From assembly GCF_019599275.1 (NCBI RefSeq), contig NZ_JAHZTD010000001.1, positions 1,674,001 to 1,738,000 of the forward strand: 64,000 bases of DNA. Reading direction: 5' to 3'. The stretch's first letter is position 1; each line of letters begins with the position of its first letter. This stretch comes from Hymenobacter sp. HSC-4F20. GTDB taxonomy: Bacteria; Bacteroidota; Bacteroidia; Cytophagales; Hymenobacteraceae. The notes below the pieces were generated by a model. The model was not told the origin of the DNA and ran no database searches. It worked only from the letters and a program-made list of their open reading frames with translations. Both the position numbers and the translations under genes were made by a program. Positions 45,162 to 54,100 of this stretch are shown one piece after another.

Positions 45162-45191
45162 CTGGTAGCCATATTAGATACTACTGCTTTT

Positions 45192-45235
45192 CAACAAAGC
45201 GCCCGTTCCCAGGTCTGGGAACGGGCGCTTTGTTG
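45192..45235. terminator. bidirectional terminator, 20-bp stem
   Basis: CAACAAAGCGCCCGTTCCCA (45192-45211) pairs perfectly with 45216-45235. It lies between the convergent S8 protease and paoC genes. Confidence 0.8.
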
Positions 45236-45251
45236 CTTGGGGCTGGCCAGC

Positions 45252-47591
45252 TTAGGCTTGCACCCTTTTCGTTTCCAGAACTTTATCCGGCGTGATGGGC
45301 AGGCTGCGAATGCGCTTACCAGTGGCATGGAATACGGCATTGGCCACGGCCGCCGACACGCCTACCATTGAAATTTCGCCAATGCCTTTCACGCCCATGG
45401 CGTTGATATAAGGGTCGTGTTCCTCAATGAACTCCACGGTCATGTCCGGTATGTCGGCGCAGACGGGTACGTGGTAGTCGGCGAGGTTGGAGTTGGTGTA
45501 GCGCGCGAAGTTCGGGTCGCGGAAGGTGCCTTCCATCAGAGCGTTGCCAATACCGAAAATGCTACCCCCGATAATCTGGGAGCGGGCGGTTTTGGCGTTG
45601 AGGATGCGGCCAGCGGCGTGCACGCTCACCCAGCGCGAAACGCGCACGGTGCCCAGGTCGGGGTCCACTTTCACCTCGCAGAAGTGCACGCCAAAGGAGT
45701 GCATGGAGTGGCCAGCCATGTCGTCCTGGTGGCCCGAGTCGGCGGGGCCGGCGGCCAGGCCCGATTCGTAGCCGGCGCCGTACTTACCGTTGCCGGTGCC
45801 CTCAATGTCGGTGGTTTCGTTGCGCTTCATCAGGGTCGCAAAGTCTTCGCCCTTGGCTTTGTTGGCCTTGAGCACCATGCGGCCGTTTTCTACTACTACA
45901 TCAGCCGCTTTGGCCCGGTACAGCGGCGACTTCTTATCCTGGGTAGCCAGCTTGATAAGCTTTTGCCACACATCTTGGGCCGCCATGTAGATAGACGACG
46001 ATACCGTACCCGCTGCCACCGAGCCGCCCGAGTTGGGGGCGGTAGGCAGCTTGGTGTCGCCCAGCTCAAAGCGGATTTTGTCAGGAGTAAGCCACAGCGC
46101 ATCGGCGGCTACCTGGGTCATGACGGTGTAGGTGCCAGTGCCCAGGTCGGTGGCGCCGGTTTGCACCACGGCGTGCCCATCGGCGTAGAGGCGCACGCGG
46201 GCGGTGCCTTGGTTGTTATGCACGGGGTAGGAAGCGGTGGCCATGCCCCAGCCTACCAACAGGCGGCCGTCGCGGGTGGCGCCGGCCTGGGGGTTGCGCT
46301 TGCTCCAGCCGAACAGTTCGGCCCCGCGGGCATAGCACTGCTTCAGGCTTTTACTGCTCCAGGGTTTGCCGTTGCTGGGGTCCTTCTCAGCGTAGTTGCG
46401 GAGCCTGATTTCCAGAGGATCAATACCTAACTGGTAGGCCAAATCATCTAAGGAGCACTCGATGGCGAATGAGCCGGGCGCCTCGCCGGGGGCGCGCATA
46501 AACGTGGAGGTCATCACGTCGGCGCGGGCCAGCTGGTACGTTGATTCAAACGTGGGGCAATTGTAGAGCAGATTGATAATCCGGCTGTTGGGTTCCGCGT
46601 AGTTGTCCCAGGGCGAGGTAGTAGAGGTTTTCTCGTGGAGGAGGGCCAGGAGCTTACCGTCTTTGGTTGCCCCCACTTTCAGAGTCTGGGTCTGATCTTC
46701 ACGGTGGCCCATGCTGGTGAACATCTGCGGGCGCGTGAGGGCCAGCTTCACGGGCCGACCGACCGCCTTAGCTGCCTGCACCGTCAGCACGGTGTGGGGC
46801 CAAGTAGAGCCCTTGCAGCCAAAGCCACCGCCGAGGTACTTCGTAACTACGCGCACCTGTTCAGTAGGCAGGCCCAGCATGGCACTCAGGGCCTTCTGCG
46901 TGCGCGTCACTCCCTGCGTCGATTCGTACACCGTTACCCGGTCCGGGGCTTCCCAGTGGGCCGTAGTGGAGCCCGGCTCCATGGGGTTGTGGTGGTTGAT
47001 GGCGTGCTCGTAGGTGTGGGTGAGCTGCACCGGTGCCGCCGCGAAGGCCGCCTTGGGGTTGCCGCGCACCGTATGGCCTTCAGTTTTGCCATCCTGCACC
47101 TTCTGCGGATCGAACAGTTCGGCGCGCGGGTCGGCGTAGGAAGCCAAGGGCTTTTCAGCGGCAATACTCACGCGCACCAGGGCAGCCGCGTGTTGGGCTC
47201 GTTCTAGGGTGTTAGCCAGCACAATGGCTACCGGCTGCCCGGCGTAGTGCACTTGGTCGGTGGTGAGGGGTAGGAAACCCATGGGGGCGCCAATGGCCTT
47301 TTTGCCCTCGGGACTATTGGGCGTTTTGGCCAGTTGGGGCAGGTTCTGGTGGGTAAGAATGGCTACCACCCCCGGCTCCTTCAGGGCCAGGCTGGTATCA
47401 ATACTCTGAATGCGGCCTTTAGCTACCTCGCTGGTTTTCAGCACCGCGTGCACTAAGCCGGGCAGGCTGTTGAACTCGGCCGAGTAGCGGGCCTGCCCGG
47501 TCACTTTGGCCCGGCCATCGACCCGGTCCAGCGGCTGGCCCACGGAGCCGGCCTTGGGGTTGGTTTCAAAGAATGCGGGTTCGGTATCCAT
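45252..47591 (-). CDS. paoC: xanthine oxidase-family molybdopterin-binding subunit, PaoC-like
   Basis: Large catalytic subunit (779 residues) of a molybdenum hydroxylase, most like the aldehyde oxidoreductase subunit PaoC. It carries GRAKVTGQARYSAEF at the start of the domain, the Moco-binding TKYLGGGFGCKGSTWPH, RAPGEAPGSFAIECSLDDLA, QTGATDLGTGTYTV, PNSGGSVAAGTVSSS and the catalytic-glutamate loop MGVKGIGEISMVG near the C-terminus. It oxidises an aldehyde or N-heterocycle using water oxygen. No signal peptide is visible, so it would ride with the Tat-exported PaoA-like subunit (inference from the E. coli system). The ATG at 47591 is used; the frame is open upstream. Confidence 0.9.
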   Translation of the reverse strand: MDTEPAFFETNPKAGSVGQPLDRVDGRAKVTGQARYSAEFNSLPGLVHAVLKTSEVAKGRIQSIDTSLALKEPGVVAILTHQNLPQLAKTPNSPEGKKAIGAPMGFLPLTTDQVHYAGQPVAIVLANTLERAQHAAALVRVSIAAEKPLASYADPRAELFDPQKVQDGKTEGHTVRGNPKAAFAAAPVQLTHTYEHAINHHNPMEPGSTTAHWEAPDRVTVYESTQGVTRTQKALSAMLGLPTEQVRVVTKYLGGGFGCKGSTWPHTVLTVQAAKAVGRPVKLALTRPQMFTSMGHREDQTQTLKVGATKDGKLLALLHEKTSTTSPWDNYAEPNSRIINLLYNCPTFESTYQLARADVMTSTFMRAPGEAPGSFAIECSLDDLAYQLGIDPLEIRLRNYAEKDPSNGKPWSSKSLKQCYARGAELFGWSKRNPQAGATRDGRLLVGWGMATASYPVHNNQGTARVRLYADGHAVVQTGATDLGTGTYTVMTQVAADALWLTPDKIRFELGDTKLPTAPNSGGSVAAGTVSSSIYMAAQDVWQKLIKLATQDKKSPLYRAKAADVVVENGRMVLKANKAKGEDFATLMKRNETTDIEGTGNGKYGAGYESGLAAGPADSGHQDDMAGHSMHSFGVHFCEVKVDPDLGTVRVSRWVSVHAAGRILNAKTARSQIIGGSIFGIGNALMEGTFRDPNFARYTNSNLADYHVPVCADIPDMTVEFIEEHDPYINAMGVKGIGEISMVGVSAAVANAVFHATGKRIRSLPITPDKVLETKRVQA

Positions 47592-47721
47592 GAGGAAGTC
47601 TAGACGTAAAGCGAAGAGAACAACTGCCTGCTCCGGCCTCGCGGGCACGGGGTTCAGCAGGAAGTTGGGGGTAGGCAACCACTGCGCTTGGAAGCAGGCG
47701 CCTACCTATTCAAAAGGCACC

Positions 47722-48705
47722 CTACCCTGCCACTTTCTGCAAGGCCTGCACCAGCGTGTTCTGGGCCAGCTCTACCTTGAAGCGGTTGTGCTCCCGGGGC
47801 TGGGCTCCGCGCAGAGCCGCCGCCGCCGCCGCCCGGAAGGTGGCTTCGGTGGCGGGGGCACCGGTCAGAATCTGCTCGGCCTCGCGGGAACGCCAGGGCT
47901 GGGCCCCTACCCCACCCAGGGCCACACGCGCTGAGCGAATGGAGCCACCTTGCACGTCAAGGCCCACGGCGGCCGAGGTCAGGGCGTAAGCGTAGCTGCT
48001 CCGCTCGCGCACTTTCAGGTAGGTAGAGCGCTGGGTGTAGGCTCCCGCGGGTACCAGAATAGACACGATTAGCTCGCCGGGCTCCAGCACGGTTTCAATG
48101 TGCGGGGTTTTGCCGGGCAGCAAATAAAACTCTGTGATGGGCACACGGCGCTGCTTGCCTTTGGCATTTTCCAGGGTCAGCACGGCATCAAACGCGGCCA
48201 GGGCCACCGACAAGTCGCCGGGGTAGCTGGTGGCAATGCAGGCTTCGCTCACGCCCAGAATAGCCAGGTTGTGATTGTCGCCCTGCTGGGCGGGGCAGCC
48301 GGAGCCGGGCACGCGCTTGTTGCAGGGAAATGCGGCGTCGCGGAAGTAGCCGCAGCGGGTGCGCTGCAGAATGTTGCCCCCAATGCTGGCCATGTTGCGC
48401 AGTTGGGGCGAGGCGGCCAGTAGCAGCGACTCGGAAATGGCCGGAAACTGCTGCTTCACCAGCGCGTTTTCGCCTACGTCGCTCATGCGCTCCAGGGCCC
48501 CGATACGCAATCCGTCTTTGGTTTGCTCAAGGCCTTTGAAGGGTAGCACGTTGATGTCAACCAGCAGCGGGTGTTCCTCCAGGTTGGCCTTCATCAAGTC
48601 GAGCAGGGTAGTACCGCCGGCAATGTAGGCGGCCTGGGGCTTGTCTTTGCGGATGCCAGTGGCTTCCTTGGCCGAACCGGCCTGGGTGTAGCTGAAGTTG
48701 TTCAT
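47722..48705 (-). CDS. paoB: FAD- and 4Fe-4S-binding subunit, PaoB-like
   Basis: A 327-residue FAD-binding subunit of the molybdenum hydroxylase. The FAD motif AAYIAGGTTLLDLMKANLEEH and SIGGNILQRTRCGYF are typical. Unlike ordinary xanthine dehydrogenase FAD subunits it has the four-cysteine insertion CGYFRDAAFPC followed by NKRVPGSGC and, about 20 residues later, EACIAT. These match the extra 4Fe-4S site of E. coli PaoB and identify the system as PaoABC-type. The C-terminal CO-dehydrogenase flavoprotein domain (STYLKVRERSSYAYALTSAAVGLD) is intact. Its ATG directly follows the paoA stop with no gap; paoC begins 130 bases downstream. Confidence 0.92.
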   Translation of the reverse strand: MNNFSYTQAGSAKEATGIRKDKPQAAYIAGGTTLLDLMKANLEEHPLLVDINVLPFKGLEQTKDGLRIGALERMSDVGENALVKQQFPAISESLLLAASPQLRNMASIGGNILQRTRCGYFRDAAFPCNKRVPGSGCPAQQGDNHNLAILGVSEACIATSYPGDLSVALAAFDAVLTLENAKGKQRRVPITEFYLLPGKTPHIETVLEPGELIVSILVPAGAYTQRSTYLKVRERSSYAYALTSAAVGLDVQGGSIRSARVALGGVGAQPWRSREAEQILTGAPATEATFRAAAAAALRGAQPREHNRFKVELAQNTLVQALQKVAG

Positions 48706-49350
48706 CTAGACTTTTCCTCCTTTTTGCTGCACCTCGCGCACGGCGGCTACAATGTTGGGGTAGGCCCCGCAGCGGCACAGGTTGCCGCTCATGTACTCCC
48801 GAATTTCGGCATCGGAGCCGGCGTGGCCCTCACGCACACACGCCACCGCCGACATAATCTGGCCGGGCGTACAGTAGCCGCACTGGAAGCCGTCGTGCTT
48901 AATAAAGGCTTCTTGCATGGGGTGTAGCTCCTCCCCTTTCGCCAAGCCCTCAATGGTGGTGATTTCCTTGCCCTGGTTCATCACGGCCAGGGTCAGGCAG
49001 CTCGTGATGCGGCGGCCATCTACGTGCACGGTGCAGGCGCCGCACTGACCATGGTCGCAGCCTTTTTTGGTGCCGGTTAGGTCGAGATACTCGCGCAGGG
49101 CGTCGAGCAGGCTTACCCGGGGCTCAGCCTGAAACGTACGCACGGCGCCGTTTACTTTCAGCTGCATGGTCGTGACGCCCTCCACCGTTTTGGAGTAGGC
49201 CGCCAGGCGCTCGGCCTGGCTGACGAAGGGCGGCGCCAGGGCCAGCCCCAGGATGCCGCCGGCCTGTTTCATGAAGGAACGGCGCGTGCCGTCCTCGGGG
49301 CGCGGCTCCGGCTTTTCGCCCTCGTTATCGGGAGAAGGAAATGTCGACAT
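48706..49350 (-). CDS. paoA: Tat-exported 2Fe-2S subunit, PaoA-like
   Basis: A 214-residue iron-sulfur subunit. After a short acidic leader it has a twin-arginine motif in TRRSFMKQAGGILGLALAPPF (about residues 22-42), so the complex should be exported folded by the Tat pathway. The plant-ferredoxin-type 2Fe-2S cluster motif is GCDHGQCGACTVHVDG followed by CLTL, and the second cluster is in QCGYCTPGQIMSA and NLCRCGAYPNIV. The order is that of PaoA/YagT. It is the first gene of the paoABC operon. The ATG at 49350 is chosen over an in-frame ATG 30 bases upstream. Electrons run from Moco through these clusters. Confidence 0.93.
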   Translation of the reverse strand: MSTFPSPDNEGEKPEPRPEDGTRRSFMKQAGGILGLALAPPFVSQAERLAAYSKTVEGVTTMQLKVNGAVRTFQAEPRVSLLDALREYLDLTGTKKGCDHGQCGACTVHVDGRRITSCLTLAVMNQGKEITTIEGLAKGEELHPMQEAFIKHDGFQCGYCTPGQIMSAVACVREGHAGSDAEIREYMSGNLCRCGAYPNIVAAVREVQQKGGKV

Positions 49351-49524
49351 AGAAGTAGAAAGTTGAAAAGCCCGCACCACGTACCGAACCCTGTTTCAAA
49401 CACAACTACAACTACGTACTGTCGGGGCAGGTTAGCTTAAAACGCTCATAAAATCTTGTCATTGAAGCCACTGCTAGCAGTGGAGCACCTGTGAAACAGC
49501 GTGTTGCCTGCGTTGCTTGCCAAG

Positions 49525-49565
49525 TCAAAAAGCCACAACCGATTAACTCAGTTGTGGCTTTTTGG
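49525..49565 (-). terminator. terminator of the pha operon
   Basis: CAAAAAGCCACAAC (49526-49539) pairs perfectly with GTTGTGGCTTTTTG (49551-49564), with a T-run on the minus strand, 28 bases after the phaB stop. Confidence 0.8.
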
Positions 49566-49592
49566 CTATGCGTACGCTTATGTAACCGGAGC

Positions 49593-50339
49593 CTAGTACA
49601 TGTGCTGGCCGCCGTTTATGCTCAGATTCGAGCCCGTAATAAACCCGGATTTCTCGGAAACCAGATAAGAAACGGCATCGGCTACCTCCTCAATGTAGCC
49701 CATCCGGCCTACCGGAATCTGCGCTACAATCTGCTCCCGGATGTTTTCCGGCACGGCCATGACCATTTCCGTCTCAATGTAGCCCGGCGAAATAGTATTC
49801 ACCGTGACGCCGTACTTGGCTACCTCCAGGGCCAGGGATTTAGTGAAGCCGTGGATACCTGCTTTAGCGGCCGAGTAGTTGGTTTGCCCAAACTGGCCCT
49901 TCTGCCCATTGATAGACGAGATATTGATAATGCGGCCGTATCGGCGTTCTATCATCCCATTGATGACGTGGCGGGTGCAGTTGAACACCCCGTTGAGGTT
50001 GGTGTTCATCACGTCGTCCCAGTCTGCTTTTTCCATCTTGGTGAAGCGCACGTCTTTCGCAATACCCGCATTGTTAATGAGGATATCGATGGGGCCAATT
50101 TCGCTTTCCACCGCCTGCACCATGCGGCCCACCGAATCAAAGTCGGCTACGTCACCCTGGCGCATATCTACCTCACAGCCTACTTCCTGCAAGGTGCTTT
50201 GCATGGCCTGCGCCTTCTCCCAGCAGCGAAAATTTCCGACTACCCGGAAGCCTTCCTCACATAGTTTCTTGCACAGCGCCGTTCCGATGCCTCCCGTACT
50301 TCCCGTAATTAAGGCAACTCTTCCAGTGGGATTTCTCAT
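49593..50339 (-). CDS. phaB: acetoacetyl-CoA reductase
   Basis: A 248-residue short-chain dehydrogenase that reduces acetoacetyl-CoA to (R)-3-hydroxybutyryl-CoA with NADPH, the monomer for polyhydroxybutyrate. The nucleotide motif is VALITGSTGGIGTALCK, the NNAG motif INNAGIAKD, and the catalytic Ser-Tyr-Lys set lies in INISSINGQKGQFGQTNYSAAKAG. The segment GQKGQFGQTNYSAAKAGIHGF and the C-terminal GFITGSNLSINGGQHMY are characteristic of PhaB rather than FabG. It is the last gene of the pha operon. Confidence 0.92.
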   Translation of the reverse strand: MRNPTGRVALITGSTGGIGTALCKKLCEEGFRVVGNFRCWEKAQAMQSTLQEVGCEVDMRQGDVADFDSVGRMVQAVESEIGPIDILINNAGIAKDVRFTKMEKADWDDVMNTNLNGVFNCTRHVINGMIERRYGRIINISSINGQKGQFGQTNYSAAKAGIHGFTKSLALEVAKYGVTVNTISPGYIETEMVMAVPENIREQIVAQIPVGRMGYIEEVADAVSYLVSEKSGFITGSNLSINGGQHMY

Positions 50340-50361
50340 GAGATGGGCTCGTTAGATTTCT

Positions 50362-51321
50362 TTACGCGGCTTTCTTTTCCTTCAAATACTCCAGCACTTC
50401 CGTGTTAAAGACGTCCGGGCATTGGTACTGCACAAAGTGCCCGCACTGCGGCACTACTACCACCTGCCCACGCGGTATCTTGGTGGCTTCACGCTCTACT
50501 ATCTGGTAATACTCCTGGCCCCGCAGGTATTGGTAAGGGCTCAGCTTATCTTCTTTGCCCACCAGCAGCAGGCAGGGCTGCCGGATTTCCGTCAGGGAGT
50601 GGTTCAGGGATTCCAGCAGCATGCCTTCTACTGAGCGCTGCAAGGCCCGGCTAAACATTGCGGCATCTTCCTTGAAGAAGGCCAGCCGCTTGGCCAGGTC
50701 GCCGGCCAGCTCGGCATTATTGCAGAAGCCAATCAGGAAGTTGAGGCGGTTTTTGGTGAAGGCATTGCCCGTTGCTACCACACCGGCCGACATATTGATC
50801 AGCAGCTGCTTTTCTACCGAAGTGTAGGGCTCAACACCCGCCGGCGACACCAGAATCAGCTTTTGAATAAGGTTCGGCTCCCGCAGGCCCGCCATAATAG
50901 CAGTTTGGCCCCCCATGGAATGACCGACCAACGTGACCGGCCCTACCCCCAACGCGTTGATAAAGCCCAGCACCACGTCGGTGTAGAACGATATCGTGTA
51001 GGCGAAGTCGCCTTTGGAGGAGTAGCCGTGCCCGGGCAAATCGAGGGCGATGCAGCGGAACTGCTTTTTCAGCACTTCTATGTTCTTCCGCCAGGTAGGA
51101 ATGCCGCCGCCCATGCCATGAACGAGTACCAGCACCTCAGCATCCTGCGGACCTTCCTCGATGTAGGCAATTTCCAGTTCTGGCTGGGGCAGCCGCACCT
51201 TCTTTACAGGGTATGGGTAGGGAATCTGTTCACCGGGGTCGTTTTCGGTGAGTGGCATTCGGGCGGCTGGTTCGCTGGCGGGGTGCCAGAACGATTTCCA
51301 TGCATGGATGAAATCAAACAT
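50362..51321 (-). CDS. alpha/beta hydrolase within the pha operon
   Basis: A 319-residue alpha/beta-fold hydrolase. Core motifs are LVLVHGMGGGIPTWRKN (oxyanion loop), CIALDLPGHGYSS, the nucleophile elbow VGHSMGGQTAIMAG (Ser in GHSMGG) and PQCGHFVQYQCP with the catalytic His; the acid is near LLVGKEDKLSPY. It overlaps the phaC stop by one base, so it is translationally coupled to phaC and probably works on the polymer or its precursors, for example as an intracellular depolymerase, oligomer hydrolase or thioesterase (inference). The exact activity is not evident from the sequence. Confidence 0.85.
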   Translation of the reverse strand: MFDFIHAWKSFWHPASEPAARMPLTENDPGEQIPYPYPVKKVRLPQPELEIAYIEEGPQDAEVLVLVHGMGGGIPTWRKNIEVLKKQFRCIALDLPGHGYSSKGDFAYTISFYTDVVLGFINALGVGPVTLVGHSMGGQTAIMAGLREPNLIQKLILVSPAGVEPYTSVEKQLLINMSAGVVATGNAFTKNRLNFLIGFCNNAELAGDLAKRLAFFKEDAAMFSRALQRSVEGMLLESLNHSLTEIRQPCLLLVGKEDKLSPYQYLRGQEYYQIVEREATKIPRGQVVVVPQCGHFVQYQCPDVFNTEVLEYLKEKKAA

Positions 51322-52379
51322 CAGGTATCTCTTTCGTGTAGCCAGTGCGCGATGCCAGGCGCTAATTCTTTTTGGGACCGAGAGCCCACAAACACCCCGA
51401 TATGCCCGCCCGCAAACCGGGTCAGGCTCTTGTCGAGGCTGCCTACTAGGTCGTTGAGGGGAATAGAGGCCTCCGGGGGCACCAAATGGTCTTCCTGCGC
51501 ATAAATGTTGAGCAGAGGCATGGTGATATCGGCCAGCCGCACGGTGCGACCACCCAACTCTAGGGTGCCTTTGATGAGCCTATTCTGCTGGTATAGCTCC
51601 TTGACAAACTGCCGAAAACACTCCCCCGCCTGGCTGGGGCTGTCGGCAATCCACTGCTCCATGCGCAGAAAGTTGAGCAGTTGCTCCGGCTTGTCCACGG
51701 CATTGAGAATGGAAACGTACTTGGTGGTTTTGAGCAGGGGCTTGAGCAAGGCAAAACCGGCGTTGAGCAGCTCGCCGGGCACGTTGCCGTGGGCATCCAC
51801 TAGGGCATCCACGTCCAGGTGCTGGGCCCACTTCGAGAGCAGGTCGCGGGGGGTAGCAAAGTCAATGGGCGTTACCAGCGTCACCAGGTTCTTGACCTTC
51901 TGCGGGTGCAGGGCCGAGTAAATAACGCTGAAGGTGCCGCCCTGGCAAATACCCATCAGGGTAATAGCCGGCTGCCCCGTCCGGGCCCGAATAACATTCA
52001 CGGCATCGTCGAGGTAGCCGTTGATGTACTCGTCCATGGTGAAGTACCGGTCCTCCGGCGTGGGGTAGCCCCAATCGATGAGGTACAAGTCCAGTCCGGC
52101 GGCCTGCAGGTTGCGGATGAAGCTGCGGTCGGCCTGAATATCCATCATGTCGTGCCGGTTTACCAGCGCGTACACAATCAGGATGGGCGTGCGGGCGGTA
52201 GCAGGCGTTTCGCGCACGTACTGCAGCAACTGCACCTTGTCCTTTTTCCAGACGGCTTGCTTGGGCGCTACCCCCACCGCTACCTCATCTAATTGCTTAA
52301 GCGCGTCAAAGCCTTTGGCCAGCTTCGTGGTGGTAGCAGCAAACTCTTCCAGTACTCGTTGCGGAGACAGGAAATCCAT
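51321..52379 (-). CDS. phaC: class III polyhydroxyalkanoate synthase, PhaC subunit
   Basis: A 352-residue catalytic subunit that polymerises (R)-3-hydroxyacyl-CoA. The lipase-like box holds the catalytic Cys145 in LMGICQGGTFS; the other triad members are Asp297 (YAQEDHLVPP) and His326 (AGGHIGVFVG). The short length and ILIVYALVNRHDMMDI start identify the class III type that requires PhaE. Its ATG immediately follows the phaE stop, and it overlaps the downstream hydrolase gene by one base. Confidence 0.95.
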   Translation of the reverse strand: MDFLSPQRVLEEFAATTTKLAKGFDALKQLDEVAVGVAPKQAVWKKDKVQLLQYVRETPATARTPILIVYALVNRHDMMDIQADRSFIRNLQAAGLDLYLIDWGYPTPEDRYFTMDEYINGYLDDAVNVIRARTGQPAITLMGICQGGTFSVIYSALHPQKVKNLVTLVTPIDFATPRDLLSKWAQHLDVDALVDAHGNVPGELLNAGFALLKPLLKTTKYVSILNAVDKPEQLLNFLRMEQWIADSPSQAGECFRQFVKELYQQNRLIKGTLELGGRTVRLADITMPLLNIYAQEDHLVPPEASIPLNDLVGSLDKSLTRFAGGHIGVFVGSRSQKELAPGIAHWLHERDT

Positions 52380-53549
52380 TTACTTATTCTCCTTTCTGCC
52401 GGGCTTATTTTCTTCCGCGTTAGGCGTTTTTATTTCTACTGGGGTTTGCTGAGCCTGATTTTCCGGCTTATTAAGTTGAGTATTCTGAAATTCACTGACC
52501 AGCTTTTCCAAGCTATTTATTCTACCCCGAAGCTCATGGTTTACCTTATATACCTCGTCTAACTGCGAGCGTAACACCACCGGATAGGGCTGCAGAAAAA
52601 CTTCCATTTGTTTTTCGTAGGCCTGGTTCATTTCAGAGTTGAGCTTAATTAATTCGCCCTGCAAGGCCGCATACTCGTCTGTATTAAACAGCGTTACAAA
52701 TTCTGCCTCATTAATAGCCGACCATTCGTTATAAAACTGATTAAAATCAGTAGGCACATTTCCTTCCTTGGCGCGGTCAGCCATGGTTTGCATGACTTTC
52801 TCCCAGGCCGAAACGCTGTGCTTGTACAGCATGGTTTGCAGCTGGTTCAGCTTAGTCATGTAGTTGCCCCACTGCTCCATCATGCCCACTGCCGACTGCA
52901 TGGAAGGCATCTGGCCCGTGTTGGTAGAGCCCCAGAAAGGCGCCAGGCTCCGCTGGGCGGTTTGGGCCATTTGCATATACCACTGCGTCAGCGACTGAGG
53001 GTTCAGCTGCGTCAGGGCGCCGAAGAAGGGCAGCCCGTTGCCGAACATCGGCCCGAAGTTTTTCCCGGCCTCGGTAGCCGAGTTCATCCACAGCTTCATC
53101 ATCTGGGTCGACTGGTCCATGAAGGTGCGCACCGGCGTAACGGCATCAAAGCCAAAGAGCTTGTCTACAAATGTTTTGAACCCTTGCTGATCAATGAGTT
53201 TCCAGAAGTCCTGGCTCTGAAAGCTGTTGTTTTGCATGGCCTGCAATACGGGCTGCCAGAGCTGAAATAGGCGGGTATACACATCGGTGCTTTTCAGCAT
53301 GCTGAAAAAGGCATCCTGCATACCGGTGTGCGCAAATGGGTTGGCACCGCTTGCGCCTCCCATGAATGGCAGGTGCATATTCTGCAGCATGGATTGAAAG
53401 GAATGCATCCAGTTCTGCTGCATTTTCTCGGTTTCATCCCACATATTTTTTTGCTCACCGCTTAGCTTTTCAGCTGCCTCGCGCCAGTCATTGACGAGCT
53501 TTGTCGTACTGTTATACCAAGTGTCGAAAAACGTTGCCGTCTGTTCCAT
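52380..53549 (-). CDS. phaE: class III PHA synthase subunit PhaE
   Basis: A 389-residue non-catalytic partner of PhaC. It is rich in Met, Gln, Asn and aromatic residues and mostly helical, with the PhaE-type segments NMWDETEKMQQNWMHSFQSM and YVQPYPVV-like VFLQPYPVVLRSQLDEVYK, followed by a coiled-coil-like stretch (VNHELRGRINSLEKLVSEFQ) and a charged Pro/Asn/Lys tail. PhaE proteins diverge strongly, so identity rests on length, order and these features. It is the first gene of the pha operon, starting after a long AT-rich region. Confidence 0.88.
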   Translation of the reverse strand: MEQTATFFDTWYNSTTKLVNDWREAAEKLSGEQKNMWDETEKMQQNWMHSFQSMLQNMHLPFMGGASGANPFAHTGMQDAFFSMLKSTDVYTRLFQLWQPVLQAMQNNSFQSQDFWKLIDQQGFKTFVDKLFGFDAVTPVRTFMDQSTQMMKLWMNSATEAGKNFGPMFGNGLPFFGALTQLNPQSLTQWYMQMAQTAQRSLAPFWGSTNTGQMPSMQSAVGMMEQWGNYMTKLNQLQTMLYKHSVSAWEKVMQTMADRAKEGNVPTDFNQFYNEWSAINEAEFVTLFNTDEYAALQGELIKLNSEMNQAYEKQMEVFLQPYPVVLRSQLDEVYKVNHELRGRINSLEKLVSEFQNTQLNKPENQAQQTPVEIKTPNAEENKPGRKENK

Positions 53550-54100
53550 ATGTTGAGCAAAATGATTTTGCAGAAATTAAAATAGCAGCTCAGCCGTACT
53601 TACTTAAATTATGTACACCACAAATGCACACACTTGAGCTTGCTAAACCGTAATACCAGAGCGTGTACAGAGTGTACAAACCGGTAATTTGTTTACGCTC
53701 AGCCGCGAAGATGTTTATACTTGGTTTACTGAAATAAATCCTGATTTACACTTCGTATAAACACGTAGGGCACTAACTATTTAATCAAAGCTTAATAATC
53801 AACCTCGTCAGTTATTAAACTCTATAAAAAATTAAAACACACGATTTTCTTCGAACACAACACTCACTCTATTGCCCAGCATGCAACTGCAAAATTGTGC
53901 TGATCAAAAATAAATATCCGTGCTAGAGAGTTAATCCAACTCACGTACTACAACAACGCTACTCTATATTCTCTACGCCCTTGCGGCCGGAGGTAGCATC
54001 GTTGTTTTGCAACTCCACAGGGTCAAGTTGAGGCAGGCACTTGTAAGAGAAGTAGGCAGAGGTAGCAAGGTGCAGGAGCTGTAAGCCAAAATAAAAAGAG
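53550..54100. other. AT-rich non-coding region upstream of phaE
   Basis: About 550 bp upstream of the pha operon (with the 54101 repeat, 719 bp to the GH115 stop) without a supported gene. From 53570 to about 53990 it is much richer in A and T than the neighbours, with runs such as TATAAAAAATTAAAA. CAAAAATA at 53905-53912 reads TATTTTTG on the minus strand, a possible -7 box with a TTG about 24 bases further out; this would leave a leader of about 350 bases. Other promoter positions are equally possible. Confidence 0.4.

Noticed and set aside
45417..46430. 337-codon open frame on the plus strand
   Set aside because: Antisense to paoC, with no recognisable domain.
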